This document shows positions 1 to 12,836 of a stretch of DNA of 64,000 bases, piece after piece (the first letter of the stretch is position 1; every line of letters starts with the position of its first letter). The DNA is from Neospora caninum Liverpool. Its lineage: Eukaryota > Apicomplexa > Conoidasida > Eucoccidiorida > Sarcocystidae. Under the pieces are notes generated by a model. That model was not told the origin of the DNA. It ran no database searches and worked only from the letters and a program-made list of their open reading frames with translations. The stretch lies in assembly GCF_000208865.1 (NCBI RefSeq), contig NC_018395.1:5628839-5692838 (forward strand), read 5' to 3'. Made by a program: the position numbers and the translations under genes.

Positions 1-1683
1 CATGTTGCCGAGGGGCGTGCTCCTTGATGCTGCTCGGGTACTGCTGGCCACATCAGGACGGCAGAGGAACGATGGAGGGAATCCATTGCCGCTCAACCCG
101 GCCATGGTGCAGCTCTTACTCCCCACGAGTCACGATTCAGAGGGGTCGAAGCACGAGCACGAAGACAGAGCAACGCGGAGTCCTCCTTGTGAGGCACCGA
201 GACAGAGTAAGGCGGCTTTCGTTTTCACCAGATTTGCCGGCAAGGAAACGCCCTGGCAGCAGGAGACTCCCGTTCGTGAGTGTATCTGGTCAGCCATAGC
301 AGAGATGCAAACCTTTTCAAGTCGGCGAAGCTCTTGCTATCCGTTTCGTTCCCTACTCTGCGGAGGCACCGCAGGAATGCCCGTTTCTCAGTGGTCGTGC
401 CTAGTTCAGATGTGATGTAGTGTCGGTCTGCAGTCGCTGCGCGGACCTAACAGGCACTCGTTGAGCCGTACGAACGCGAGGGGGCGAGTGAGGCGACGAG
501 ATAAAGCCTCACAGTTCCTTGGTCTCCGACTGCGTGAAAGGCTCCCACACTGACATTCGAGACGCCCAGGCACTGACGGCTGTGCGGGGGTCTGTGTGGG
601 GATCCTTTTCTCGCGAAGCTTCTGTCGCGCCTGACTTCACCAGGCTGGGTTCCCCTCTGTGTGCCTAAAATTCCCTCTCTCTAGGCCAACCGCCTTCTGG
701 CGGGTCTTTCCAAGCGTCGAGGGCGAGCCTGGCCGCGCGGGCCTGCACGGCATACGACGTGAGAGCCCCCAAGAGTACCCACTCCCTCGCTTGCGATAGC
801 CCGACAAAAGCGCCTTCAAATCCGGGAGGAGCGTACCAGACAGAGCGGGGACGGGATGCATACCGTGGCGAACCTCCGCACTCTCGTACGGGCCAACCAA
901 CTGCTTCGGACGCTCACCTGGCATCTCACCGCCTTTTGGAATCGGTAAATGCCTCCGACGACGAACTGGTTGAGGTAAGTCGACGAGGACTTGTGCTACC
1001 TACTGGAATCACCTCTCCGTCCATATCGCAAAGTTTGTTTACCTCCAGATAGTCACGGTGTGGTGCCTCTACACACGGGCCACTGTCGCGGAATTTGGAG
1101 AACCTACCAACGCGCGGCGTATCAACGAAGGAACTGTGTTTTCGTGTTCCATTTGGAAATCGAAGTGCGGCAGGCTCATGCGCTGAGCTGACAATACCGT
1201 ATCATGTTGCACGTTGCGTCCTCTCTTCTCGAGAACAAGGCGCCGAGGGCAGTGGTGAATTCCTCAGCTGGTCTTAGCTATTAAGGCGTTGCTTCCTCCT
1301 TGGAAATCTCTCCATTTCCCGCTTACTCCTTCGCCGACTGACCGGCTGTCCTATCGATTCTGCCTGCGAATTGTCAACGTCCTACGTTACATACACAAAG
1401 ACGGCGCACTGCCTCGAGCTTCCTTTTCACGTGGCCGTGAATTACTTTTTCTCTTCATCTTTTTTCGCTCTATCCTTTATGACTCTATATTCTCCGTTCC
1501 ATTGATGTCCGGTCCAACGTCCTGTAGAGACCCGTGTCTCGAGGCACCTAGGCGGTCCTGGTTCTTCTCGGCAGTCTTAAATGTGCAGGGGACGAAACGT
1601 CGCGGCAAACACACTCTCGTATCGGCGCCGTAAAGATCTCGCGTTGGTATGAAAACGCCTTCGACGCCGGGGATGGCCACTTC
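1..1683. other. upstream region of the first + strand gene, no supported gene
   Basis: I see no gene here that I can defend. A strong splice-donor-like GTAAGT lies at 975-980 after an open stretch, and a second donor-like GTAAAT lies about 30 bases earlier. Neither has an intron phase that fits the only acceptor-like site in frame with the next gene (TGTGCAG ending at 1587). The stretch is probably the 5' flank and 5' UTR of the gene starting at 1684, possibly with a non-coding first exon. Confidence 0.35.
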
Positions 1684-4600
1684 ATGACAACGGCATCATT
1701 GCCCGTGTTGCCTCTCCCTGTTCCTCAGGCTACTGCAGCGGCCTTGAGAGCGATCGGGCGACTCCTGACGCTCCGTGCATCTCGGCTTCCGACTCGCCAG
1801 ACACCCGCTGGGCGGCCTGTTCACGCTTCGTCCAAACCCTGCAGTTTCGAGGAGGCTCATTCAGGTGTACAGGCGGCCGCTGCCTGTAGCGGGGTCCAGA
1901 AGGTAGGGTCAGGTGTATTGCTCTCTAAGAGCCTTCCTTCCCTTCTGCGCAGCATTTCGATGACGGAGTTGGCTTTGCGAAAGGGTACCGCTGTCCTCAC
2001 CCCAGCGCTCGAAGCGGCGCTCTTGCGAGAGGGTTCTCCATCATCACATAAAGTTCAGAGCCTCACTGGTGCACACGGGACGTGCGAAAGTCTTTCTGGT
2101 CTGCACAATGACGCTCTTCGCGCCAGGAAGGGCAATCGTCAGCTAGACGACGAAACCGAACGCTCCGGCAGACAAGCCTACGAGGCCTTCTCAAGAAGAG
2201 AAGATGTGGATGGAGAGCCGACAGCTGCTGCTGGGAAGCATGCACGCAACGCCACTTACGCGGTTCCGGCACATGGCTCTGGTACCGACAGAGAGGGTAC
2301 GGACAGCCTCAGTCCTCTAAGACTGCTTCAGCAGCTTGCGAGATTGCACAGCTTGTCACATAGCAACGGGCGGCGCGGGGCATCTCGTGGGAAGGAGGAA
2401 CCAGGAGTTTTTGGAAGAAAAGGTGTTGTGCTGCAGGAGACAGAACAGGTTTCTGGAGAAGAGGCTGAACTGAATGGCGAAGGGGGCGCTTTTCCTTCTG
2501 CGTCGAGTTTGGAGGCGCGAGCGCTACGGCCTGTTGCGCCGCAAGCGGAGAGGGACAGCGAGTCAGCAGATTCGGGTCGTCTGAGTTCTTGCCCTCCTCC
2601 ACCGCCGCTCTCGTCTTTAGATCCCGAAGGTAAGCCAGGCCAGGCGCTGCTTCTTAGGGATATGTTGCCTGTCTTTCTCTCGTATTCAATTTGCCTTTGC
2701 TTCCGTCGCCCGTAGGTCTTTCACCGGCATGACTGGGCTGTGTTTTGCTCGCCTGGTCTGCCATTGTGGTTTCCCGAGTTCCACTCTGCGACTTGTGGTT
2801 GTGCGTCTGCGCCGCTTCTCCATTTCCCTTCACATGCATTTCGGTGAGGCGACACTTCCTGGTGGTGTATACTCTCTTGCGCCCCTCTCCGCTCCCGACT
2901 GGGCCTTCCCATGCCTTCTCCAGAAGCCTTTGCGGAGATACGCGCATGCCAAGCTCCGCCTCCGTCGCCTGCGCACGCTACGCCCACTTTCCCGAAAGGC
3001 CCTCTGGAGAAAGCCGCGCTGCCAAGTTCGATTCTTGATCAGCAGCAAAGCAGGAAAGATGTTCAAGAGATCTCACGTGGGGCGTCTTGCGCAGAAGACC
3101 TAGCGAAGGCAAACGCGTTTCGGAAACAGGTTCCCAAGCAGGGTTCCAGTTTGGGCGGACCGTCATCTTTTGCAAGTGAGATAGCCACGAACGAGGAGCG
3201 TCCGTTTTAGGCTCATCCCCGCCCCTGCAGCGCGGTCTCGCCCCTAGGAAGGGCTTCTATCCCTTCTGGTTTTTCAATGCCACTCCGCCGGTCTTGGTTT
3301 TCCAGGTCCTCTGGCTTTGCATTCGCCGCCCCGAGGGCCCATTGACGTTTTCCCTGTTTTCTGCTTGTTCCGTCCCCATCCCCTCTCAGACGACCAAGGA
3401 GTGCTCCAACTCCTGCTGCAGGCTCACGAGTCTCTGCAGCGGTCTCTCGCCTCCAACGCGTCATCAGACCAGGCGACCGCTCACACCCGCGAAGCCAGTG
3501 CTTCTGCAAACAGAAGAGAGGACCGCCACTGGGCTGACAGACGCCAGGTGACGCCGCGCGCGCTGTTGAAGACCGCGCGGAGAGAGGCCATGAAGCTACT
3601 CGGCTTTCAAGTCGCTTCAGGAAAGCAGCGAGAGACGGGAAAGGGAGACCAGCCGAGTCACGGGACGAGCAGCTCACGTGAGATCAAGGCGATCTTCGAG
3701 CAACCGCCTGCGCTTCCGTCGCGATGCGACGAGACCGCAGAAGCCTCCCAACCAGACCTTACACAGAGTTCCAAGAGGTAAGGCTGCCCTTGGAGTGCCT
3801 CTCACAGCACTCTAGCTTTAGTCCAAAGCAGCAAGAGGAAGGCGGCAGCAGGCACTTTGCGCGCCGTACGAGCGCACATCTTGTGCGGCCTCGAAGCCGC
3901 GTCGACGAAAACCTAGCGCTCGGCCACAGGCTGCCTCCCGCCGTGCCCGCAGTGAATTCATCTTTCTGACGATATATGCGTCGCTGTGCTGTTTCACTCT
4001 GCAGATCTAAGCCCTTGAACCCATACGCCACGCCGTTCGTGCCCCGATTCGCTCTGGCGAGTCCAGGCGGCGTGGCGGCGTCCGCGACTCCTCTTGGCTC
4101 TGGCGCGATCGCCCCTTCAGTGTCACGGCAGAGTGTCGAGGCCACACCTGTTTCTTCTCTCTCGTCAGTTCCGGCGGCAAGGGCGGCTGTGGCTTCCTTG
4201 GGTGGGAGCGGTGACGCCCAGGAGCGCCTCGAGGCGTGGGGGGTGTCCCCGCGTCGTGCTGTGTCTGAAAAGAACTCTGATATCCTTGCGCTGCTTGGTG
4301 CGGTGAGGAGTGAAAGGCGCAGCAGCGAGCCTCAGAAGGTGGTTCTTGACAGCCCCCTTCACAACCTCCTTCAAAAAAACGTCGCGACACGACGCGCCGA
4401 TCGTCCTCGTCGACTGCGCCAGTTGCCGGAGATTCTACATGCAGATTCGCAGGCGTTCCTCGCTGCTCTCCGCAGAGAGCTAGCACCAACTCGAGAGGCC
4501 CAAGAGGGTCACGGCGAACCCTCGCCTGCACCACTCAAGACACGCCTCCCAGGACCGCTTGCCTCCAAAGAGGATCTGCGGACAAGACACAGCGCTGAAG

Positions 4601-7600
4601 GGCTCGAGGACGTAGGAGAGAGAGCGATGCGAGAGGCAGACTCCCGACAGGGCTCCGCGCTGTCGCGAGGGAACAAGCAGACTCTTCGTCCAGACGGGAG
4701 ACTGCACCTGGACACTTTGTTGCCTCCGCATGCTTTTCAAAAAACAGCTGTAGCTCAGACTCACCAAAGCGGGCTGTCGTCGCTTCTGCCTCACCACGTG
4801 TCGCCTGCGCTGCCGCACATCATCAACATCGCCCCTGGAGTTCAAGCTGAAAAAGCCTTTTTTCTACAGAGCGCCGCCAAGAAGCAGCCCGTCGCAGGGT
4901 GGCCGCAGCTTCACCTCTCCAGGCTCCTGGTTCCAGAGACCGACCTGCGTACTTCCGGGAGCGCGCGAGAGGTAACGAGAAATGCAAACGTACGCAGCGG
5001 CGTACAAAGGACCGAGTGGCATCTCGGGGACAATGCGGGGGGAGGGGCCTTTGGAAACACGGACCGATCGCAAACGAACACAGGATTGTTTTCTTCAGCG
5101 CTGTCGCAGGACCACTTGACGCTGCTGAACCTTCAGCACAGAATGCATGCTTTGCAGCAGCAAGCCAATCAGGTTCGCATTTCCTCTACGAGTTCTAACG
5201 TCGAACGCCATCCGTATTCCTCACCCCTCCCTCCTCAGGCGGACTGTCCGTCATCCGTGGGGAAGCAACCGCTGACCTCTGTACAGTCGAAAAGTCAGGC
5301 GTTTGCGGCGGATCGGCTGCGCCCTGGTGCGGCTACCGAGGCCACACGCCTGCACTACACGAGCGGCCTCGACTCTCTTCTTCCTGGCGACTCCCGCATG
5401 CAGACTGCTCTGAAGAGTACCCCCGCTGCGGTAGCCGGTCACACCCTGTTCTTGACGCGGGCTCTAGGCGAGCATGCAGCGCAGCGAGATGCTGAAGCGA
5501 GTCATTCAACACGGTCTATTCTCCCGCCCGTGCGCCTGCCAGACTCAAACGCGCAACGAATGGGGGTCTCCTACTTGCTTGGCAGCACCGGCGTCGCCCC
5601 CGTCGCAGCAGCAGAGACAACAGCCGCGAACCTGTGCCGCGAGCAAACTGCAGAGACCGTTCCGGCAGCCAGCGACGGAAGAGACTCCAGCAGGCGCTGT
5701 CGGCCGCCTGTGAATCAAGCGGACGGAAAGCCAAACGGCGTCACGCAGGGGGAAGCGCTCGGGTCCCATGTTGCCGTCAGGAAGGGACGAAACGTGTTTC
5801 CAAGCTCAGAAAATCAGCTGTCTCTCACGCAGCCAACGCAGCTGCTCCAGGCTACACTCCTGGCCCTCTCCCGCGGCGGCTCCTCGCTGTCCCCTGCGCT
5901 CCTGGGAGCGCTTGGCGCCGCCGCAGCGTCGCCTGAGGTATTGCTCGGCCACCTGCGAAGCCTGACTGGTGGAGTGATCAGAAGACCTTCCGGATCCGAG
6001 AGGGCGTTGGGGGAGGCAGAGCCCCGTCGAGGGGTTTCGTCCTCCGACGTTTTCCGAGACGCTTCGAAACAAGAACCCTCCTCGGATTCGGCACAGACTA
6101 ACACGGGAGAGCAGTCTTCAGAAAGAGGTGCGGTTGACCGCCTCCCTTCGCCCCAAATGCACCACGGTCGGCCGGGCGTCTACTCGAAGGTTCAGCTTCT
6201 TAAGTCCAGTCAGGCGCTTCTCCGGCAGCAGGAGAGAAAAACGAGGGCCAGGACGAAGGCCGGCTACTGCGACAGCAGCGCCGACGGATCCGGAGACGAA
6301 GAAACAAACCTGGTGAGACAGTCCCTTCCATTTGTCGAACGCGTCGCGCCTGCCGTTGAAGCTGCCCCGGCGCATGGTGTTCGGGACGCCACACGGGCCC
6401 CGCTGTCGCCAGGCATCCACACAGGGCCTCGGATGCTGCCGCCTGGACGAAGCAAAGTCACAGGTCTACAAGGGAGCAAAGTTACTTCTCGGGCGCCTCC
6501 GCTCCTTCCAAATATCTTCCCGCCCAGCGCCGCGGGCGACGAAGGCCGAATGAGAGGCGCAGCTGAGGCAGGAGCGCTGCCAGAGGCGGAGCAGCAGAGG
6601 GTGAGAGAGAGGCAGCCGAAACTGTCCCCGGCTGCAGAGGGTATTCAGGCGGTCGCGTCTCCAGCTGGTGCTACCTGCGGCTCTTCGCGGCCTTCCTCGG
6701 CAGCTTCCGTCTTCGCGACAGTCGACAGAGCTGTTCGCGACGCGCACTCCAAGACGGCAGATGAGGAAGGCACAAGTCAAAAGGGAAGCAGCGCTGCAGA
6801 CGAGCAGGACGCCCCGCTGCGGCTTCCGCGACGACGAGGCTCGGTGCCCACACACGACAAAGGCAAGGATCAAAAACCCTCAGAGACAGAGCGCGGCGGA
6901 GGGGAGCGCATGCAGGGACGGGAAGGGGGGAAACCGCGTAAACGACGGGGCAGCACTTCCCTCGTTTCTCCGAGCGCCAAAGCCGTGACGACTCGGTCAG
7001 CCGCCGCGAGTGTTCCAGCGGCAAGACTGCCGAAGACAGTATTCGCCGAAGACTCGCGGGACACAAAGACCGAGAAGAAAACGGGTGAGAAGACGCTCGT
7101 CGGTGAGGCAGGCGGAAAGGATGCCCCGCCGCGACAGTCGATCAGTGCAGCCTTAGGCGCGCAGTTGTCCCAGGGCGCGGGGAAACTTCGGGGAGGGAAG
7201 AGAGGAAACCACACGCAGCGTGGGTCGAGTTCTTCTTCCCGGCAGGAGGGGAACCAAGCGCAATCCAGGGGCAAGGTCGCGGCGGAATCCAGCTGTGCGC
7301 CGGAAGCCGCTGACGGTTGCGCTTGCCCCGTACCACGACAAGACAGTCAAAAGCTTCCGGCAGCACCAACGGAGTTTTACGGGGTGGACAGCCGCTCTGG
7401 AGTCGAGACGGCGGGAGGCATGCAGAAAGTGGAAGACGTGCAGAAGGACGTTGAACCAAGCGAGGGTGGCAAACGCCAAGGTATGCCGGAAGATTCCGAG
7501 AGCCACACAAAGAAAGAAACCGTCCATCAGAAGGTCCAAAAGCGAGCCTTTCAGCCCGCCCTTGTCGCACAGGCTTCGGCGAGCGTCGTCTGGCATCTGG

Positions 7601-8211
7601 AGGACGTGAAAGACGGGACCGGCGAGAGGACAGGTGCCTCTGTATCCGCTTGCGTGTGGAGTTCTTCCGAGACAAACAAACCAAAAGACGTAAAGCCTTT
7701 GGCGGGCTCTCGTCCGAAACACCACGGGAAGGCAAAGGTTCCCACTGGAAAGCAGATCGAAAATGCAGGACTCTCGGCAGTCCCTCCTGAGAGCAGCAAG
7801 CACGACGGCGATGACGCAGAAGACCCGTCCAGCGGAACGCATGAGGTGAAACTGAAGTTGGAGCAACAAGGCGCGAGACCAACAGCCGCGTCGCACCCGT
7901 CAGATGAGATATATGAGAAGAAAGAAAAGAACAAGGAAGAAACCTCTGTTCTTCTTGCGTCTGATGTCTTAAAGAACACACCGTCTCATGACACCGCAGT
8001 CTCAATATCGATCCTCGGAGCTAAGAAGACAGGGCAGAGCATCAGAACGGCAAACACTGAAGGTGCCTGCAAGCCCGCTTTGGGGGACCTGCAGAAAGAA
8101 AGAGACAATAGCGAGAAAAAAACGACACACGGGACAGACAACAGCGGCGAACAAGGCAGTCGGCATGTACAGATGGCGAGAGCAGGCACAGCCGCGGAGC
8201 GGGGCAGATGA
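1684..8211 (+). CDS. large disordered protein with repeated LxxLL motifs, four exons
   Basis: I do not recognise a family. Model: exons 1684-2629, 2924-3175, 3390-3777 and 4005-8211. Intron phases agree (1, 1, 2), donors are GTAAGC, GTGAGA and GTAAGG, acceptors are pyrimidine-rich CAG, and the spliced length is 5793 bases (1930 aa plus stop). The start is the first ATG after an in-frame TAG at 1549. The protein is rich in Ser, Ala, Gly, Arg and Gln. No membrane segment or catalytic motif is visible, and the last 700 residues are strongly charged and low in complexity. Short motifs of the form L-x-x-L-L recur: LPSLL in exon 1, then LHNLL, LDTLL, LSSLL, LSRLL and LDSLL between about 4350 and 5380, three of them followed by Pro. 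Inference: an intrinsically disordered scaffold or regulatory protein. An extra 5' coding exon cannot be excluded. Confidence 0.72.
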
Positions 8212-9646
8212 ACCAGCACTCTCACGTTGCTGGCCAGGGACCCCCTCCAGAGTCTCGATTTATTCCCAGCTCTCTGGAGGGAACAAAGGAAGGCAGGGAA
8301 CAGATTGCATGCTACGAGAGTCTCACAGCTGAGAGAGTCTGCCTCTCCTGGAGCCGCTCCACAGAGACCCGATCATGCAGGGAGAGAGCCATGGAAAGCC
8401 GAAGGGGGAACACCGTTAGAGATGTGAGTGCTGATACGGAAGGAACGTACAACTCGCATCCGCCTTCCTGATTCGCATCTACGTGCAAAATGGAAGATAC
8501 GAGCAAGGGAAGGGGCGTCTCCAAAGGGAAGACGAGGAAGGAGGAAGTAGACACGGCTGAGAAAACGAGTGAGGAGCCGATGGTATCCAGTGCAGAACCG
8601 ACGTACCGGGACCAGCAGCAGCAGGTGCCTCGATCGTATTGCAGTCTCGCTGTTTTCAGCCCTAGCAATTTTGCTCGCGCTCTTCCGTGCTTCATCCCCC
8701 TCGGCGTCCCTGTTTGGAACGGCCCCGGTTTTCGATTAGACCGACAGGCGTAGTAGGCATTTCCTGTCTCAGACAAGCTCTGGCTCTAAACGCGGAACGT
8801 GTCTCACCTTGGTCTCAGCCGTAGGCTAGTCTAGCGTTTTATTGTGTGGTGCGCAACCGAATGATGTGAGCGCGTCGTCTCCTATCAGGGAATCCAATTC
8901 CTTTCCACTATTTTGTGGGTGGTCGGCGAAGTTCTTTGTGTTTCCGGTGTGCCGGTCCACTGCGTTTTGTGAGTACGCTGCCGTACCTCAGAACACATGA
9001 ATCGCCCCCTCGAGGAATGCGGGGTAGCCAGAGTTTGCTTCACGGATAACGGCGGGTGTTCGGTGTTGAGTCCCCAAATCGTTGACAGTGGGGGACGTAC
9101 CTGCTCTTATCGGGAGCACATACGTTTAAACGTGTAGCCAGACGGTATGACTCGTGTGGGCATATGACGGCTTTCCTTGGGAATGCGCTGCAGCACTCGG
9201 GCTACCTTCATTTCTTCGGAGTGGTCGCCGTGGGAACGATCTGCTCCCTTTGTCGTTCCAGGCAGTGATACGCCGCGGGAGGCAAAACAGCGACGTTTTT
9301 AGACCAGAACAAGATTAGCTGAGAAGTCTGAGAGAAATTAGGGCATTCAGTCATCTTAGGGTTTGTTAAAAAAAGACGATGAGCGGCGAAGCACACATTC
9401 ATCGACAGGATTCGATACGAACTAGAGGCAGACAAGCACTCACGAATTGTTTTATACTTTATTCAGAACGAGGAAGTACGTAGAGAAACAGGAGAGAAGG
9501 AAAGTACGCGTTAGCGAGTAACAACTCGTCCTCCAACCCCTGATGGGATACACGAAAGCCTGCAGAACAACCAACTAGGAATCAAGAGAGCAGCGAACTC
9601 TTGCTGGTAACTATATCACCACGGCAAGAGTATCCGGGAACACCGT
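8212..9646. other. convergent spacer, 3' UTRs
   Basis: This lies between the stop of the + strand 1930-aa gene and the stop of the - strand acidic protein gene. Only short open frames without splice support occur. It most likely holds the two 3' UTRs. No repeats or RNA genes were seen. Confidence 0.5.
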
Positions 9647-11707
9647 TCATTCTTCCAGTTTCCGAAGAGGATGGGGGATGGCCGTTGTGTCATCTCCGAC
9701 TTCACGTTCGATTGTGTCAACGTCAGGGTGGCCCGAAGCTTCCAAATAAGCGATGGGATCGTCTACAATTCGTTCGTGGTCGAACTTCGAATGCATGTCG
9801 TCGAAGGTATGATACACTTGCGTTTGGGGATGCGTCAAGTACTGCTGTCGGGTGCGTGTACCTTCTGGGACAAACATTTTCTCCAGTTCTTCCTCGTCTT
9901 CATCCTCGTACTCGCCATGAATTCCGTGGTGATCGGAACTTTCGTCGTCTTCAAGGTATTCATCATCCTCAACATTTTCTTCCTCGTCCATGTCACCCGG
10001 ACCTTCCTCGGGAGTGTGAAAGACTTTTTGCAGCGAAAGCCCAAAGAAATCTTCTGGCGCAGTGTGCCCGGGATGCCCCCGCACGCGAATCCCGGCGTCC
10101 ACTGTCGGGCCCCCACTCTCTGCTGCCCCGCGCCCCAAGCCCCCCGGGACTTCGCGGACTACCCAGTGAACTCCCTTGGGTACTCCGTGCTTCGTATAGG
10201 CCGTATACCGTTTCTCCGCCAACTTCTTCGCTGCGTCGGGTGTCTCAGCGGGTCCCACGCTCGTTGCATGCGGCAGCTGCCGTACAACTGGCAGTAGGGC
10301 GCCATGAGGAAGAAAGGCTACCGGCGCCGGTTTCTTGAAGTTCAACTCGCGATTGAACACCCATGTGTGGTGCGTGTGGTCGTAGAACAGATACATCGCG
10401 TCTGGAGATATGCCCGCGGCATACGTCTCCGCCTGGCGCGATCCCAACAAGCAGACAAAACACATGTAGCACGTCCACATTCGGGTTTTGAATGTTCGCT
10501 TACCGGACAATGGCAATCGCTATTTCGCTTTTTGTTCCGCCCATGTACACCCCAAACCGCCACGTTGCCCCCCCTAACAGAGACCGCTTCACCAATGCCA
10601 TCGGCTCTGGTTGTCAGTGTCGCAGAGATTCGAGGTGCCATGGCAGCGGTCAGTATCGTTTCGCGACATGGCACCAAGTGGCGTCTTTCTCACCGTGCAT
10701 CTCGTTCCAACGTACGAGAACACACTCGAATATACGTTTATATACATTAATAAGTATAAATGCGTATCCTGTCATATAAACAGGCTTGCCTGAAGACGTG
10801 TTCAACAGCTGTCTTCGACAGGAACTCATGCCACTCGCCTGTGATTGACCACTTACCCATTTCTTCCATACAAGTCTGCCATGCACGAGGAGAGGCTTTG
10901 GACGGCCATCTCGCGTAACCAGCATATCGTAGTCGCCTCCAATCAGGTTGTGCAACTGGCCGCCGTCAACCAGGAGACGCTTTGGGATGTCGAGATCGCT
11001 CGTGTGGACTCCGACCACGTGCGTCTCGTTGTGCTGGCCTTCAACGAACGGCAGACGATACAGAGGCGTGTGCAACCCCGGCACACCCCGAGAGAGATGA
11101 AGGTCTTCGTGCTCATCCCCATCCTGAAGTGGAAAACAGAAAGGCCGCGCACAAACGCCGATGTTTGTCCCGCTTACCACATCCACCTGCACTACCGTGG
11201 AGTCTGAAGGCTCTAGGGGCAACATCAAGTGCGTTTGAATCCACGAAGCCCTACGTGACACTCCTTTTTGACAAAGCCCTGTCTAGTGCTCTTCCTATTG
11301 TAGCATCGTGATCTAGGCCTGGACGTGTTTCTCAGCGATCCGCGGGTCATAAGCCTTACCCAGATATCAACAAAAGAGTGGTCGTCCGGATGTTGTTTCA
11401 TAATGTCTTCGTCGAACTCCCCCTTCTCGTGCTGTGCATAGTGAGGCTCTTCCTGGTGAATGTGAACCCGCTTCTCCAGAGCCGCATGCAGAGCTGCGTG
11501 CGGGCCATCGCCTCGTCCACCGACGCCGGAGGGAGGTGGATGGGACCCAGTGTGACGCGAGTCGGGAGCATGACCAGCAGGCGCGGAAGAAGTCCGCGAA
11601 GTAGGCGTCCGCGAGATGGGGACTGGGACGGAGCTCCAATTCCAGTGGTAGACAGTCGATCCCGCCACGAACAGGAGGAGGAGACAAGCCGCTATCGTTA
11701 CCCACAT
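9647..11707 (-). CDS. signal-anchored acidic protein, candidate secretory-pathway protein
   Basis: The family is not recognised. Model on the - strand: exons 11707-11360, 11123-10857 and 10432-9647. Both introns are phase 0, with donors GTAAGG and GTAAGT and pyrimidine-rich CAG acceptors. The product is 466 aa. The N-terminus starts with a hydrophobic stretch (residues about 3-20, MWVTIAACLLLLFVAG) that can act as signal peptide or signal anchor, followed by a Ser/Thr/Pro/Gly/His-rich linker to about residue 70. The central part, around the DYDMLVTRDG segment and the start of exon 3, looks folded. A run of about 40 residues near residues 345-390 is mostly Asp and Glu. The C-terminal 70 residues are hydrophilic. 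The layout (N-terminal membrane segment, flexible linker, folded and acidic C-terminal part) is generically that of coccidian dense-granule or vacuolar-membrane proteins, but that is inference. A second secreted-protein gene lies just upstream on the same strand. Confidence 0.72.
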
Positions 11708-12180
11708 GCGTGTCGCCTACGGTGGCAGGAAAAATGAGGAACATGAAAAGCTCAGCGTTAAGTTACTGAAAGGCCGGGCGACATGGGACACACGACGAGC
11801 ACTTTGCCGTTGACGTTACTGTCGTCGTCGGACTGCGTCGAGAGGCAATAGAGATACCATTCATGCACTGCGAGAGTTGACTGTTGCTTGTCGAGTCTAC
11901 AAGGCACGACCCAACAAGCGGGCAAAGGGAAGGCACTGAAACAGCCTGTGAGCCGGAAGCGTCATCCTTGACACCCTAAGAGTATACGAGTGCATGCGCA
12001 TGAGTTTATAAAAGTGTCCCCGGGTGGTGCCCGTCAATGTCCCAGTCATGGACCCCCCCTGCAGCGAGGGAGTGCATATGCAACTACGACAGTGGTCTTG
12101 AAACGGCCAAGGTGCGGCTAGCCAACGCAGTTCTTCGACAGACACGGCGCTGCCCCACCCGATGAGAAAGATCTTCTCTA

Positions 12181-12836
12181 TCAAGCGAGCTGATCAGGGG
12201 ATAAAACACCGCGTTGGCCACCGAGTCTCCATGTGCGTAGCAAGGCGAATTATCCAAATTACACGGTTTCTACCTCCAGTTTGTGTGCCATGTTCGCTGA
12301 TCGGCGGCTCCGTACCTGTCTTATCTGCTCAAAGACGGCAGCAGGATCGGCGGATAGTCCGCGAAATCTTGCCTTTCCTTCAGGGTGGTAAGTGTCTTCG
12401 CCATCGTAATCTGCGCCCCTCGCATCCTTTTGCGAGTAGGCATTCTTCCGAATCCTCGCAGCCGCTGCAGCTCTCCCTGAAACAGCTTCTCCAGCTTCAA
12501 GGAGAGCAGCAGCGGGGTGGCAATCATCGTTATCACGCGGATCTGTCAAAGACGAAGAATACCGGACAGATCTCTGGGTAAACGGCATGGAGAATCTGTG
12601 GGCAAAACTGCCGTTGTTGCGAGGAGTGTAAGTGGCATCCATGTTGGGTGGAGCGGCAAGGGCCTTGAAAGAGGCACAACTTCCAGGCCACGGGCACACA
12701 CGAGTTGATGCGTGCAAGTACCTCCTTCAACGGGGGATTCGAATATCCTACTCAACTCGCTCAAATTTCCACAAGAAAAGAACCCCCACAAAAGGGACGC
12801 AACGAATGGCAGCGCAGGCACGCGCCGGACCAGCAA
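12181..12836 (-). CDS. small protein with N-terminal signal peptide
   Basis: The family is not recognised. Model on the - strand: exon 12836-12722, exon 12542-12316, then a 9-base terminal exon 12190-12181. The first intron is phase 1 with donor GTACTT and a good acceptor (pyrimidine tract then GACAG). The second is phase 0 with donor GTACGG. Residues 1-24 (basic MLVRR, then a hydrophobic PALPFVASLLWGFF core) read as a cleavable signal peptide. The mature part is Ala-rich, then Asp/Arg/Tyr-rich, about 90 residues, with the segment DPAAVFEQIRQ near the end. If the last intron is not used, the frame runs on to a stop at 12259 and gives a C-terminus about 18 residues longer. It is tandem to the 9647-11707 gene, with about 470 bases between them. 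Confidence 0.5.

Noticed and set aside
740..980. possible 5' coding exon ending in a strong GTAAGT donor
   Set aside because: Neither this donor (phase 0 in its open frame, or preceded by a stop in another) nor the nearby GTAAAT (phase 2) matches the phase-1 acceptor in frame with the 1684 gene. It could still be a non-coding exon.
7142..8005. 287-codon - strand frame
   Set aside because: It lies wholly antisense to the fourth exon of the 1930-aa gene and is Arg/Ser/Leu-rich without domain features.
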